From Paucibacter sp. DJ2R-2 (GTDB lineage: Bacteria > Pseudomonadota > Gammaproteobacteria > Burkholderiales > Burkholderiaceae_C), in NCBI RefSeq assembly GCF_025717675.1, contig NZ_JAJIRT010000003.1:372001-436000 (forward strand): DNA of 64,000 nt, read 5' to 3'. The translations under genes and the position numbers were made by a program. Below the pieces are notes generated by a model. The model worked only from the letters and a program-made list of their open reading frames with translations, searched no databases and had not been told where the DNA came from. This document shows positions 19,952 through 28,850 of the stretch, piece by piece. Every line of letters begins with the position of its first letter. Position 1 is the stretch's first letter.

Positions 19952-20800
19952 ATGCGAATTGAAATTGAAGCCGGCGTACGCTTGTTTGTGGATGTTCAAG
20001 GGCCTGGCTTGTTGCCTGACGGTCCTCTCATGCGTGAGCTTCCGACCTTGATCTGCATGCATGGCGGACCGGGTTTTGACCATGCCGCGTTCAAGCCGGG
20101 TTTCGGCGCCTTGGCCGATATTGCTCAGGTCATCTATTACGACCATCGCGGCCATGGGCGCAGCGACCCGAGGCCATCCAGCGAGTGGAATCTGGACACC
20201 TGGGCCGACGACGTCGTGCGCCTCAGCGATGCTCTGGGTCTGGTCAAGCCCATGGTGCTGGGCCAGAGCTTCGGGGGCTTCGTGGCGCAGCGCTACATCG
20301 CCCGCCACCCTGCTCATGCCAGCAAGGTGATTCTGTCCAGCACCTCGCACCACATGGGCTTGTCGCGCAAGCTGGCCGCGTTTCAGCGTCTCGGCGGGGA
20401 CGCGGCACGGGCCTTGGCCGAGGCTTTCTGGACTGCGCCCAGCGACAGCAGCTGGCAGGCCTATTGGCACGGGGTGCGCGGGCTGTACAACACCCGCCCG
20501 CCACTGGATCCCGAGGCCGGTGCGCGAACCCTGATCAAGCCCGAAATCCTGTTGCACTTTGTCGCCGGTGAGAAGCAGGGCATGCAGTTGCTGCCCGGCT
20601 TGGCGCTGGCGCAGTGCCCGGTGCTGGTGCTGTGTGGCGAGGAGGACCCGGTCTGCCCGCCCGAGGATGCCGAGGAGATTGCCGCGGCTCTACCCAGCCA
20701 ATGGTCGCAGCTGGTGCGTTTTGCCGGTGTCGGGCATGGCGCTTGGCGAGACGACCCGGAGGCGGCATTCGCCGTCCTGCGCCGCTTCATTCAGGCTTGA
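19952..20800 (+). CDS. Alpha/beta-fold hydrolase, proline-iminopeptidase-like
   Basis: A 282-residue cytosolic hydrolase. HGGPGFD (residues ~36-42) is the oxyanion-hole motif of the prolyl-aminopeptidase branch, DHRGHGRSD follows, and the nucleophile elbow is GQSFGG (Ser ~108). The acid is probably in CGEEDPVCPP and the histidine in GVGHGAW near the C-terminus, so the triad is complete. AAGAAGAGGAG precedes the ATG. It may be cotranscribed with the preceding serine hydrolase. Peptidase versus esterase activity cannot be decided from sequence. Confidence 0.9.
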   Translation: MRIEIEAGVRLFVDVQGPGLLPDGPLMRELPTLICMHGGPGFDHAAFKPGFGALADIAQVIYYDHRGHGRSDPRPSSEWNLDTWADDVVRLSDALGLVKPMVLGQSFGGFVAQRYIARHPAHASKVILSSTSHHMGLSRKLAAFQRLGGDAARALAEAFWTAPSDSSWQAYWHGVRGLYNTRPPLDPEAGARTLIKPEILLHFVAGEKQGMQLLPGLALAQCPVLVLCGEEDPVCPPEDAEEIAAALPSQWSQLVRFAGVGHGAWRDDPEAAFAVLRRFIQA

Positions 20801-20824
20801 TGCCAAGCCCCTCCATCGCGCGTC

Positions 20825-21223
20825 TCAAGCGCTGATCAGCGCGGCCAGTTCGCGTTCGACCAGTGAGGCGTCGCCGAGATTCATTTCGATCAGGCGGCGC
20901 AGATGGGTGATGCTTTCAATATCGATGCTGCGGCACAGCACGCCGGCGCGCTCACCTTCCACATGTGTCAACTCGCCGGCCATGGCAATGCAAGTTTCGC
21001 CATCGGCAAGCAAAATTTTGAGCAGACAGGGCGCGCCAAGACTGGCGCCTGCGCCGGCCGGCAGTCGCAGCAAGGCGCCCTTGAGCGAGAGATCGAGCAC
21101 CTGGGCTTGCAGATGGGCTTGTGTGGTGATGAGTTCGGCATGCACGTCGAAGGCGACGCGGGCGAACTGGCGGCGTTCGGTATTGATGGCAGTCTCCCAA
21201 TGGCGAGGAATGTCCCGAGCCAT
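20825..21223 (-). CDS. PilZ domain c-di-GMP receptor
   Basis: A 132-residue single-domain protein. The two c-di-GMP-binding motifs are complete: R-x3-R in ERRQFAR (Arg18, Arg22) and D-x-S-x-x-G in DLSLKG (Asp44 to Gly49), with spacing typical of PilZ. Strands of the small beta-barrel and a C-terminal helix follow. It should be a stand-alone c-di-GMP effector; what it acts on is not shown. The window also encodes a diguanylate cyclase, an EAL protein and a dual-domain protein that could set its ligand level. It converges on the hydrolase gene. Confidence 0.92.
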   Translation of the reverse strand: MARDIPRHWETAINTERRQFARVAFDVHAELITTQAHLQAQVLDLSLKGALLRLPAGAGASLGAPCLLKILLADGETCIAMAGELTHVEGERAGVLCRSIDIESITHLRRLIEMNLGDASLVERELAALISA

Positions 21224-21294
21224 GCTAGCAGAGGGGTTGGGAAAACGGCGAGGCGAATCAGCCTGGCTTTGTGGCTCAGTTGGGTGTGCCAGGC

Positions 21295-21741
21295 TCAGCC
21301 GGTCCAGGGCTCGCAGATGGTGCTTTGCTCCACAGCCTTGCGAAGGCGCGCCGGCACCACGGCGTCCAGGCCCATGGCCTCCAAGGTGTACCAGGAGGCG
21401 CGCAGATAGGCCGCGGTGGCGTGTCGGGCTTCGCCCAGGGGGACGCCGCGCAATTCGGCGCTGTCCAGGGCGAGGCTCTCAGACATGCGGCTTTGCTGGT
21501 GACTGCGCGGCTCGATCAGCGGCGCGCGGTAGCGCAGCGCAATGCGTGCGAGTAGGCCTTGCACCTCGTCCGTGTGCGCATGGGGCCCCAGCAGCTTGGC
21601 CAAATCGCCGAGCACCTGTTCGGCTGCGGCCGCCAGCAGGCGAGCGGCATGGTCGCTGCCGCCGGCCAGATAGAGGGCCGCCGCCAGGTCGACGTACTCC
21701 AGCGCCAGGGCCAGCTTGGGCAGATCAGTGTGCGAACTCAT
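21295..21741 (-). CDS. Unknown helical protein
   Basis: A protein of about 148 residues from ATG 21741 (MSSHTDLPKL). It is predicted by eye to be nearly all helical: LALALEYVDLAAALYLAGG, then HAARLLAAAAEQVLGDLAKLLG, then further helices. It has no signal peptide or membrane segment and I recognise no family motif. The frame opens to 21867, but the upstream residues look untranslated. It lies upstream of the PilZ gene on the same strand, 72 bases away, so it may share its transcript. Confidence 0.6.
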   Translation of the reverse strand: MSSHTDLPKLALALEYVDLAAALYLAGGSDHAARLLAAAAEQVLGDLAKLLGPHAHTDEVQGLLARIALRYRAPLIEPRSHQQSRMSESLALDSAELRGVPLGEARHATAAYLRASWYTLEAMGLDAVVPARLRKAVEQSTICEPWTG

Positions 21742-21893
21742 GGACGTAGGTGGGAGGCGAGAGGCCGTTTTCAGCGTGCGACAGTGTAGGCTGATGGCCG
21801 GATACCTATGCAGGGTTGAAGCGCGCATACCGTCACGGAAGCGGCGCGCCTCTGCACCGGCCCACACTCAGTTCAGCGCCACCGGAGACAGAC

Positions 21894-22493
21894 ATGCAAG
21901 ATTTCAAGGAAACCATGGACCGACGCGGCAGCCTGCTGCAGCTCGGCGGCCTGTTCGTTGCGCTGGCGGGCTCTGGCCATGCTCTGGCGGCACCGTCTGA
22001 AGGCGAGGATGGTGCTTATGACGAAGACTCCATCCTCAAGGCCGCGACCGACTTCTTCGGCGACAGCACCGAGGGCCTGGCGCGGGTGATCGAAAAAGCC
22101 TTCAAGGAGCAGGGTAGACCCAATGCCTTCATCAAGGGCGAGGAGGTCGGGGCGGCACTGAGCGTCGGTCTGCGCTACGGCGAGGGTCGTTTGCAGATGA
22201 AGTCGGGCGGCAGTGCGCCGGTGTTCTGGGCCGGGCCATCGATCGGCTTCGACGCCGGCGTCAACGCATCCAAGGTGTTCACCTTGGTCTACCACTTGCC
22301 CAAGCCTGCCGCCATCTACCAGCGCTTTCCGGGCGTGGATGGCAGCCTCTACTACGTCGGCGGCGCCGGCATCAACTACCAGCGCCTGAAGGGCATCACC
22401 TTGGCGCCGATTCGCCTTGGCGTGGGTTTGCGGGCCGGGGCCAGTGTGGGTTATGTGCATTACCGCAGCAAGAAGTCATACAACCCCTTCTGA
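21894..22493 (+). CDS. EipA family (DUF1134) envelope protein
   Basis: A 199-residue exported protein. After a signal sequence (LLQLGGLFVALAGSGHALAAP) comes an acidic linker, then the conserved DUF1134 domain: ATDFFGDSTEGLARVIEKAF, GLRYGEG, KVFWAGPSIGFDAG-like (VFWAGPSIGFDAG), TLVYHLP, RFPGVDGSLYYVGGAGINY and an IRLGVGLRAGASVGYV end. The Brucella member EipA is periplasmic, forms a small beta-barrel and supports envelope integrity. The domain is best known from alphaproteobacteria. ATG at 21894 follows GGAGACAG. The gene stands alone, with 211 bases to the next gene. Confidence 0.85.
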   Translation: MQDFKETMDRRGSLLQLGGLFVALAGSGHALAAPSEGEDGAYDEDSILKAATDFFGDSTEGLARVIEKAFKEQGRPNAFIKGEEVGAALSVGLRYGEGRLQMKSGGSAPVFWAGPSIGFDAGVNASKVFTLVYHLPKPAAIYQRFPGVDGSLYYVGGAGINYQRLKGITLAPIRLGVGLRAGASVGYVHYRSKKSYNPF

Positions 22494-22705
22494 TGCGAGG
22501 CGCCGGGCATGCGGGTGACTGCGGGCCGCCGCCGCGCATGCATTCCAAGCCCGATTTCTGCCATTTGGTGGCCAGGATCTTGGCGCTCGTCACAAGAGAC
22601 TTGGTGTGAGCTGACGCGACTTCTAAGCTGACTCCCAGACCACATGTTTTCGACGTCACGAGTCGGAAGTTTTGTGGCAAATCAGGCCCACCGAACGGAG
22701 TCACC

Positions 22706-23164
22706 ATGAAGCCCATTTCTTTTCTCACCCCCTTGTTTGCCATCGCCATGACTTTGGCCACGGCCACGGCCTCGGTTCAGGCGCAGACGCATTTGCAGCG
22801 CGTCGATGTGACCGGGCAAGGCGTCAATGATTTGCAGCTGCCACCCCTGAGCATGGTCTGCCCCGCATATGCACAGACCTTGCAAGAGCAGCTCAGCGCG
22901 GTGGCGACGCGTGAAGGCAGCGCGGCCACCGTGCGGGTGAGCTTCAAGGTCGGCGGCGAACAGCCCAGCGATCTGCGCATCCAGGACGGACCGCTCGAGT
23001 ACCGCAAGGCAGTCCGCCGCGCCATGCACCATGTCAGCTGCCAAACCGGCGTGGCACAGGGCGGCGAATACAAGCTGGTGCTGAGCTTCAATGCCGCCGG
23101 CCCAGAGGCCACAGCAGCCGCTGGCATGGCCCGCCAGGAGCGCGTGGCGCTCGCCATGCGTTGA
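22706..23164 (+). CDS. Secreted protein of unknown function
   Basis: A 152-residue protein with a clear signal peptide (FAIAMTLATATASVQAQ) and a short mature domain. The mature part has two cysteines (in MVCPAY and HVSCQTG) that could form a disulfide, strands around VRVSFKVGG and YKLVLSFNAAG, and a helix RKAVRRAMHHV between. The strand-helix-strand order loosely recalls TonB C-terminal-like domains, but the match is too thin for a call. ACGGAG precedes the ATG. It converges on the histidine kinase gene with a 10-base gap. Confidence 0.7.
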   Translation: MKPISFLTPLFAIAMTLATATASVQAQTHLQRVDVTGQGVNDLQLPPLSMVCPAYAQTLQEQLSAVATREGSAATVRVSFKVGGEQPSDLRIQDGPLEYRKAVRRAMHHVSCQTGVAQGGEYKLVLSFNAAGPEATAAAGMARQERVALAMR

Positions 23165-23174
23165 TGGGGCGGCC

Positions 23175-23798
23175 TCAGGGCAGCCAGATCTCGAAACGTG
23201 TTCCGCTGTGGCGCTGCAGCGGGTCGCGCGGCTGGAGCAGCACGTGACCGTGGCGTTCGCCCAGGTTGTGGGCGCGCGCCACGGCGGCGCACAGCTCCAT
23301 GCCCAGGCCGGTCGAGGAGCGCGCCGAAGGGTCTTTGGCATCAAGTCCCAAACCGTCATCTTCGACGGCAAAGACCAGGAATCCGTCGCGGACCCGCACA
23401 TCCAGCAGCACGTCGCTGCGGGCAAAGCGCCAGGCGTTGTGCAGGGCCGCCTCCAGAGCCAGCAGCACCAGGCGCGGATCGAAGTACCAGAATGCCGGTG
23501 CCGATGCCTCGCCGCTCAAACGCAGTGGCGCTCCATCGGGGCGTGAGTCCATGCGCAGCAGCTGTTGCAGGAAGTCCCGCGGCGATTCGTCCGAGACATG
23601 GGCATTCATGTGCCGCTCGGGCGCTGCGTAAAGTGTCAGGTAGGCGACCAGGCGCTGGCGCAGCTGTGCGCAACGCTGATGGGCCCGGTGCGCGGGCTCG
23701 GGCGCTGGCTCGAGAGCCAGCAGGCTCAATTCCGCCTCCAGGACACCCAACTGGTTTTTCAGGTCATGCACCAGCATGGCCAGCAATTCGCGGTTCAT
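23175..23798 (-). CDS. Small soluble histidine kinase
   Basis: A 207-residue protein comprising only a dimerisation/phosphotransfer region and an ATPase domain, with no sensor or membrane segment. The H-box is LVHDLKNQLGVLE (His11); N-box-like ALHNAW, G1 EDDGLGLD and G2 TGLGMEL follow. The ATG overlaps the stop of the preceding response-regulator gene (ATGA), so the two are translationally coupled and form a two-component pair. The signal must come from another protein or from the receiver partner. Confidence 0.88.
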   Translation of the reverse strand: MNRELLAMLVHDLKNQLGVLEAELSLLALEPAPEPAHRAHQRCAQLRQRLVAYLTLYAAPERHMNAHVSDESPRDFLQQLLRMDSRPDGAPLRLSGEASAPAFWYFDPRLVLLALEAALHNAWRFARSDVLLDVRVRDGFLVFAVEDDGLGLDAKDPSARSSTGLGMELCAAVARAHNLGERHGHVLLQPRDPLQRHSGTRFEIWLP

Positions 23799-25486
23799 GG
23801 CGCGGTGCTGGCGCCTGTCAGCGGTGCCGGTGCGCTCATGCTGAAGGCGCCATTGCCCTGCAAAGCGGCCAGAGTCTCGCGCAAATAGCGTCGCATCTGC
23901 GCGACCCGGTCGTTCGCCGGCAGCAGCTTCTCCAGGCGAGCCAGATAGTCGCGCACCTGATTGAGGCGGCCGTCGTCCATCCGCTTCTTCAGACGCAAAG
24001 CCATGCAGTTCATCTGCGCACATTCGAGCAGCACAGTGGTGTTCTCGGGGTACTCCGCCAGCTCGGCTTCGATCGCCTGCAAGGCTTCGTCGAGCTTGCC
24101 ACTGCGCAGCAGCAGCTTGGCCTCATGCAGGCGGGTCTTCAAGCCCTTGGATGCGGCGTGGACCACCAGCTCGATCTGCTCGCTGTGACCGGTGTCGGTC
24201 AGGGCTTTGCAGACCAGCTGCTGAATACGGCTGTTCTCATGATCGGCGCTGATGGCTTGCGCAATCAACTTCAGACCAGCTTCGACTTGACCTGTCACCA
24301 AGGCCGCCCTTGCCAGCGCCACAGAGGCGAAATCGGCCTTGCCCGTGCTGTGGTGGGTCAGGGCCTGGGTGGCCTCGCGCAGGGCCTTCTCGTCTTCACC
24401 CAGCAAGGCATGGGCCTGGGCCCGTATGGCCATGGTGACGCATTCGAAATCGGGTTCGTGCGCGCCGCGGGTGGCGCGGGTGGCGGTATCGCTGATCAGT
24501 TCCAGGGCCTCTTTGGCCTCACCGAGGTCAATATGGGTTTGGGCCAGGGCGTGCAGGTCCTGCGCTTGGGCCGTGATTGAGCCCTGGCTGGACTTGATCG
24601 CCTTGAGCAAGCTGGCCTTGGCCGTGGCCAGGTCGCCGTTGCGGTAGGCGCTTTCGGCCAGCTGTCGCAGCCGCCGTGCTGAAGGCACCACCTGGGCGCT
24701 TTTCTTCATCATCTGCATGGCGCTCGTGGGGTCACCGAGAGCTTCCATGGCCTGGCCGGCCACATCAAATGCAGCCAAGTTCTTTTCGCCCTCGGGTGTC
24801 GCGATGATGGCCAGAGCCAGGCGCTTGGCCTCGTCAAACTTGCCGGCAGCTTTTTGCGCACGGGCCAGGCCGATCTGTGCCCACATCAGTCCGGCGCGCA
24901 GGTCGAGCGCGCTCTGAAACATTTGGCGGGCTTCCTCGGCATTGCCCAGATCCAGCAAGGTCTGCGCCTTGAGTTGCAAGGCGTACATGAACCAGCGGTC
25001 CTTCTTGGCCAGCACGGCGTCGCAGGCGAGCAGCGCGCCAGCGAGGTCGCCTTTGCTCAAGGCCTTGCTGATGTCCAGCAGGGCGTGGCGCTTGTCCAAT
25101 TGGCTCTTCAAGCGGTCTTCGATGTCCCCGGCGGTGATGGGCTTGAGCAGATAGGCATCGGGCATGTGCTCGCTGGCCGCGGCGACCGAGTTGTAGTTGC
25201 TCTCGGCCGTGATCATGAAAAACAGCGTGTCGGGTGGCAGCAGCTGGGCCTCACGCAGGAACTCGAACAGCTGTTGGCCGTCGGTCTTGTGGTTGAGGTT
25301 GTAGTCGCACAGGATCAGCCCGTAGTGCTTGCTGCGCACCATGCGCAAGGCGTCTTCAGCGGAGCCGGCGGCGTCGATCTTGCCAATGCCCAGCATGCCC
25401 AGCTGGCCGCGCAAGGTGGTCTGCTGCGTGGCCATATCGTCCACGACCAGGGCTTCGATTCGGGAATACGGTGTGTCGACGCGCAT
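23795..25486 (-). CDS. Response regulator with REC domain and TPR array
   Basis: A 563-residue protein. Residues ~10-125 form a receiver domain: acidic pair Asp16-Asp17, phosphoacceptor Asp61 in LILCDYNLN, Thr93 in FMITAE and Lys115 in YLLKP. The remaining ~430 residues are helical with tetratricopeptide-like repeats (GDLAGALLACDAVLAKKDRW, LDLGNAEEARQMFQSALDL, GKFDEAKRLALAI, KAIKSSQ...). There is no DNA-binding or enzymatic output, so phosphorylation probably changes a protein-protein interaction. AAGGGAGC precedes the ATG. Partner of the overlapping kinase gene; a YjfB-like motility gene lies 133 bases upstream. Confidence 0.9.
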   Translation of the reverse strand: MRVDTPYSRIEALVVDDMATQQTTLRGQLGMLGIGKIDAAGSAEDALRMVRSKHYGLILCDYNLNHKTDGQQLFEFLREAQLLPPDTLFFMITAESNYNSVAAASEHMPDAYLLKPITAGDIEDRLKSQLDKRHALLDISKALSKGDLAGALLACDAVLAKKDRWFMYALQLKAQTLLDLGNAEEARQMFQSALDLRAGLMWAQIGLARAQKAAGKFDEAKRLALAIIATPEGEKNLAAFDVAGQAMEALGDPTSAMQMMKKSAQVVPSARRLRQLAESAYRNGDLATAKASLLKAIKSSQGSITAQAQDLHALAQTHIDLGEAKEALELISDTATRATRGAHEPDFECVTMAIRAQAHALLGEDEKALREATQALTHHSTGKADFASVALARAALVTGQVEAGLKLIAQAISADHENSRIQQLVCKALTDTGHSEQIELVVHAASKGLKTRLHEAKLLLRSGKLDEALQAIEAELAEYPENTTVLLECAQMNCMALRLKKRMDDGRLNQVRDYLARLEKLLPANDRVAQMRRYLRETLAALQGNGAFSMSAPAPLTGASTAP

Positions 25487-25619
25487 AAGCTCCCTTGTGC
25501 GGCAATTTTGTCGCTTGGCTGCGGCCCGAGGGGCCGGCTTGGCGATCAGCTTGACGGGCCTAGCTTACAGGAGCAACAGCCGTGCGGCGAAGTGCCCGGT
25601 GCCTGGGCAGCGCTGGAGC

Positions 25620-25823
25620 TCAGGCGTAGGCATTGAGCCGCGTGCCCAGATGTCCGCTGCTTGCGAGCGCAGGCTGGGCTGGCACGGAGGCCAGCAACTC
25701 CAGGGCACCTTGGCCTTGCATGTCGATCGCCTTCTTGAGCACCAGCATCTGCGCACTCGACTGCACGCTGCCGGGCGCGGCGGAGCCGGCCTTGTGGGCC
25801 AGGGCGGTGTTGGCGAGTTCCAT
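25620..25823 (-). CDS. YjfB-like putative motility protein
   Basis: A 67-residue protein with the YjfB pattern: a short N-terminal part, then QMLVLKKAIDMQGQGALELL, a proline-containing linker and a C-terminus LGTRLNAYA. The family is small and is named putative motility protein because its genes often accompany flagellar regulons; the mechanism is unknown. AAGGAG precedes the ATG. A sigma-28-like element lies 31 bases upstream at 25855-25882. The gene lies between ppc and the REC-TPR regulator, all on the same strand. Confidence 0.8.
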   Translation of the reverse strand: MELANTALAHKAGSAAPGSVQSSAQMLVLKKAIDMQGQGALELLASVPAQPALASSGHLGTRLNAYA

Positions 25824-25854
25824 GCGGGGCTCCTTGGTGCTGCTTCTTCCGCAG

Positions 25855-25882
25855 TTGTCGGCCGCCCCGGCCTGGAACTTGA
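25855..25882 (-). promoter_or_regulatory. Sigma-28 (FliA)-like promoter for the yjfB-like gene
   Basis: On the minus strand TCAAGTTC (25875-25882) is followed after 12 bases by GCCGACAA (25855-25862). The FliA consensus is TAAAGTTT-N11-GCCGATAA, so the -10 differs at one base and the -35 at two; the spacer is one base longer. The gene downstream is itself a motility-family gene, which raises confidence. Confidence 0.55.
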
Positions 25883-25889
25883 GCCCGGA

Positions 25890-28733
25890 TCAGCCGGTGT
25901 TGCGCAAACCCGCGGCGATGCCGTTGATCGAGAGATGGATGCCGCGCTGGACGCGTTCCATGCTGGGGTCGCTGGCGCGGCTCTCCAGCGGCACCGCGCG
26001 GTAGCGGCGCAGCAGCTCGACCTGCAGGTGGTTGAGCGGGTCGATGTAGGGGAAGCGGTGGCTGATCGAGCGGGCCAGGGCCGGGTTGCCGGCCAGACGT
26101 TCGCGCTCGCCCGTGATCAGGCTCAGCGCCAGGCTGGTGCGCTCGAACTCGGCCTTGACCGCGGCGCAGATTTTTTTGCCCAGACGCTTGTCCTCGACCA
26201 GGTCGACATAGCGCTCGGCAATCGCCAGATCGGTCTTGGCCAGCACCATGTCCAGGTTGGACAGCAGGGTGCGGAAGAAAGGCCATTGCTTGAACATGCG
26301 CTTGAGCAAGCCCAGGTTCTTGCCATGTTGCTCGCTGCCCTCAGGGCCGAGGAAGTCGAGCACGGCCGAGCCGAAGCCGCACCAGCCGGGCAGAGCGACG
26401 CGGCTCTGGCCCCAGCTGAAGCCCCAGGGGATGGCGCGCAGGTCTTCGATCGCTCGGGTGGGCTTGCGCGAGGCCGGGCGTGAGCCGATGTTGAGCTCGG
26501 CGATCTCGCGGATGGGCGTGGCGGCGAAGAAATACTCGGCAAAGCCGGGCGTGTCGTAGACCAGGCCGCGGTAGGCGCCGAAGCTCAGGTCCGACAGCGC
26601 TTGCGCGGCCTCCAGGAAGCTCTTGGGCGCACTCTTGGTCGGGTGCAGCAGGGTGGCTTCCAGCGTGGCGGCCACCAGGGTTTCCAGATTGCGCCGGCCG
26701 ATCTCGGGGTTGGCGTATTTGGAGGCGATCACCTCGCCTTGCTCGGTGAGGCGGATCTGGCCGTTCACCGTGCCCGGGGGCTGGGCCAGGATGGCCTGGT
26801 AGCTCGGGCCGCCGCCGCGGCCCACGGTGCCGCCACGGCCGTGGAACAGGCGCAGGGTGATGCCGCGGGCCTCGGGCAGGGTGGCGAACATGTCGACCAG
26901 TGCGATCTCGGCGCGGTAGAGCTCCCAGCTGCTGGTGAACACGCCACCGTCCTTGTTGGAGTCGGAGTAGCCCAGCATGATGTCCTGCTCACCACCGCTG
27001 CGCTTGAGAAGGGCGGAGATGCCGGGCAGGGCGTAGAACTCGGCCATGATGACCGGCGCCTCGCGCAGGTCACCGATGGTCTCGAACAGCGGCGAGACGA
27101 TCAGGTCGCTGACGGCCTCGCCGTCCAGCGTGCCGCGCAGCAGGCCGACTTCCTTGAGCAGCAAGAGCACTTCCAACAGGTCGCTGACCGACTCGGTGTG
27201 GCTGATGATGTAGTGGCGCAAGGCCTCGCGGCCGAAGCGCTGCAGGCTCTCCAGCGCCGCCTCGAAGATGTCCAGCTCACCCACGGTCTTTTCGCTGTAC
27301 TGGGCGCCGTGCACGCGCAGCGGCCGGGCGTCTTGCAGCAGGCGCAGCAGCAGGGCCCGGCGGCCGGCTTCGTCCAAGGCGCTGTAGTCAGCCTCGACGC
27401 GGGCGGTGCTCAGCAGCTCGGCGATCACGGCTTCGTGCTGGTCCGAGCTCTGGCGCAGGTCCAGCGTGGCCAGGTGGAAGCCGAACACGCGCACGGCGCG
27501 CATCAGGGGTTTCAGGCGCGGCGCGATCAGGGCACCGGCATGGTGGCTGCGCAGCGAGCGCTCGATCACCTGCAGATCGGCCAGCAGCTCGTCGGGGCTG
27601 GCGTAGGGCGCTTGCGGGGCCACGGCGTGGCGCAGGGCCTCGGTGCCGGTCAGCTGCTGCAAGCTGGCGGCGGCTCGCGCATACATGCCGGTCAGGGCGC
27701 GGCGGTAGGGCTCGTCCATGCGGTGCTCATTGCGGTCCGGGCTGCGCTCGGCCAAGGCCTGCATCTCGGGCGTCACCTGGGCCAAGCGGGCCGAGATGGA
27801 CAGCTCGGCGCCCAGCTCATGCAGCTCGGTCAGATAGTGGCGCAGCGCCACTTCGCTCTGACGCGAGAGCGCATGGCGCAGGGTGGTGGCGGTGACGTTG
27901 GGGTTGCCGTCGCGGTCTCCGCCGATCCAGTGGCCCATGCGCAAAAAGCTGTTGAACTCATGGCCGGGCAGGGCTTCCTCTAGCTCGGCATAGAGCTTGG
28001 GGATCTGGCGCAGGAAGGTGGCCTGGTAGTAGGACAGGGCGTTCTCGATCTCGTCGGCCACGGTCAGCTTGCTGTAGCGCAGCATGCGGGTCTGCCAGAG
28101 TTGGGTCACGCGGGCGCGAATCAGGGCCTCGTTGTCGCGGCGCTCGCGCTCGCTGTGCAGGCTGTCGCGCTGCTCCACCAGTTGGGCCACGGCGCGCTCG
28201 GCATCGAGGATGCTCTTGCGCTGCACCTCGGTCGGGTGGGCGGTCAGCACCGGCGAGATGAAGCCGTGCTGCAAGGTCTTGGCGATCTCGGCCGGCCGCA
28301 CCCCGGCCTCGTGCAGGCGTTCAAGGGCAAAAGCCAGCGAGCCTTCAGCCAAGCTGCCGGCGCGCTCGTGCACCTCGCGGCGGCGCACATGGTGGCGGTC
28401 CTCGGCAATATTGGCCAGGTGCGAGAAATAGCTGAAGGCACGGATCACGCTGACCGTCTGCTCGCCCGACAGGCTCTTGAGCAGCTTGTCAAAGCTCTTG
28501 CCCGCGGCAGCATCGTGCTTGTGACGGAAGGCCACCGAGAGCTGGCGGATGCGCTCGACCAGCTCGTAGGCCTCGCGGCCTTCCTGTTCGCGGATCACCT
28601 CACCCAGGATCCGGCCCAGCAGGCGGATGTCGTCCATCAGCGGCTGGTTTTTGTCTGCCGCCTGGCGGCTGCTGGTAGTGGCCGGAGGGGCGGATTTGGC
28701 GCGACGCGGGGCGGCTTTCGAGGAGGCGGGCAT
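25890..28733 (-). CDS. ppc: Phosphoenolpyruvate carboxylase
   Basis: A 947-residue cytosolic enzyme forming oxaloacetate from phosphoenolpyruvate and bicarbonate, an anaplerotic step. Catalytic-histidine motif [13 protein letters not shown] lies near residue 170, [11 protein letters not shown] near 275, and the mobile loop [20 protein letters not shown] near 640. The C-terminus ends with [12 protein letters not shown], the invariant tail. The N-terminal ~30 residues are a basic, Ser/Ala-rich extension. It is divergent from hemC, an arrangement common in Burkholderiales. A GTAAC-AAG-GTTAC palindrome (28761-28773) lies just upstream of its start. Confidence 0.98.
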   Translation of the reverse strand: MPASSKAAPRRAKSAPPATTSSRQAADKNQPLMDDIRLLGRILGEVIREQEGREAYELVERIRQLSVAFRHKHDAAAGKSFDKLLKSLSGEQTVSVIRAFSYFSHLANIAEDRHHVRRREVHERAGSLAEGSLAFALERLHEAGVRPAEIAKTLQHGFISPVLTAHPTEVQRKSILDAERAVAQLVEQRDSLHSERERRDNEALIRARVTQLWQTRMLRYSKLTVADEIENALSYYQATFLRQIPKLYAELEEALPGHEFNSFLRMGHWIGGDRDGNPNVTATTLRHALSRQSEVALRHYLTELHELGAELSISARLAQVTPEMQALAERSPDRNEHRMDEPYRRALTGMYARAAASLQQLTGTEALRHAVAPQAPYASPDELLADLQVIERSLRSHHAGALIAPRLKPLMRAVRVFGFHLATLDLRQSSDQHEAVIAELLSTARVEADYSALDEAGRRALLLRLLQDARPLRVHGAQYSEKTVGELDIFEAALESLQRFGREALRHYIISHTESVSDLLEVLLLLKEVGLLRGTLDGEAVSDLIVSPLFETIGDLREAPVIMAEFYALPGISALLKRSGGEQDIMLGYSDSNKDGGVFTSSWELYRAEIALVDMFATLPEARGITLRLFHGRGGTVGRGGGPSYQAILAQPPGTVNGQIRLTEQGEVIASKYANPEIGRRNLETLVAATLEATLLHPTKSAPKSFLEAAQALSDLSFGAYRGLVYDTPGFAEYFFAATPIREIAELNIGSRPASRKPTRAIEDLRAIPWGFSWGQSRVALPGWCGFGSAVLDFLGPEGSEQHGKNLGLLKRMFKQWPFFRTLLSNLDMVLAKTDLAIAERYVDLVEDKRLGKKICAAVKAEFERTSLALSLITGERERLAGNPALARSISHRFPYIDPLNHLQVELLRRYRAVPLESRASDPSMERVQRGIHLSINGIAAGLRNTG

Positions 28734-28850
28734 GGCGGGGCTCGGCTGGACAGGGGTGATGTAACAAGGTTACGTTATTCCAACTCTAGCAGTTTCTTCG
28801 CGTGGCCAATTTCGGCTGAGTTACAACAGCCGCCTGCTAGCATGCCGGCC

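Noticed and set aside
28761..28773. GTAAC-AAG-GTTAC palindrome between ppc and hemC as a defined operator
   Set aside because: Arms of only 5 bases occur often by chance; no matching regulator can be named.
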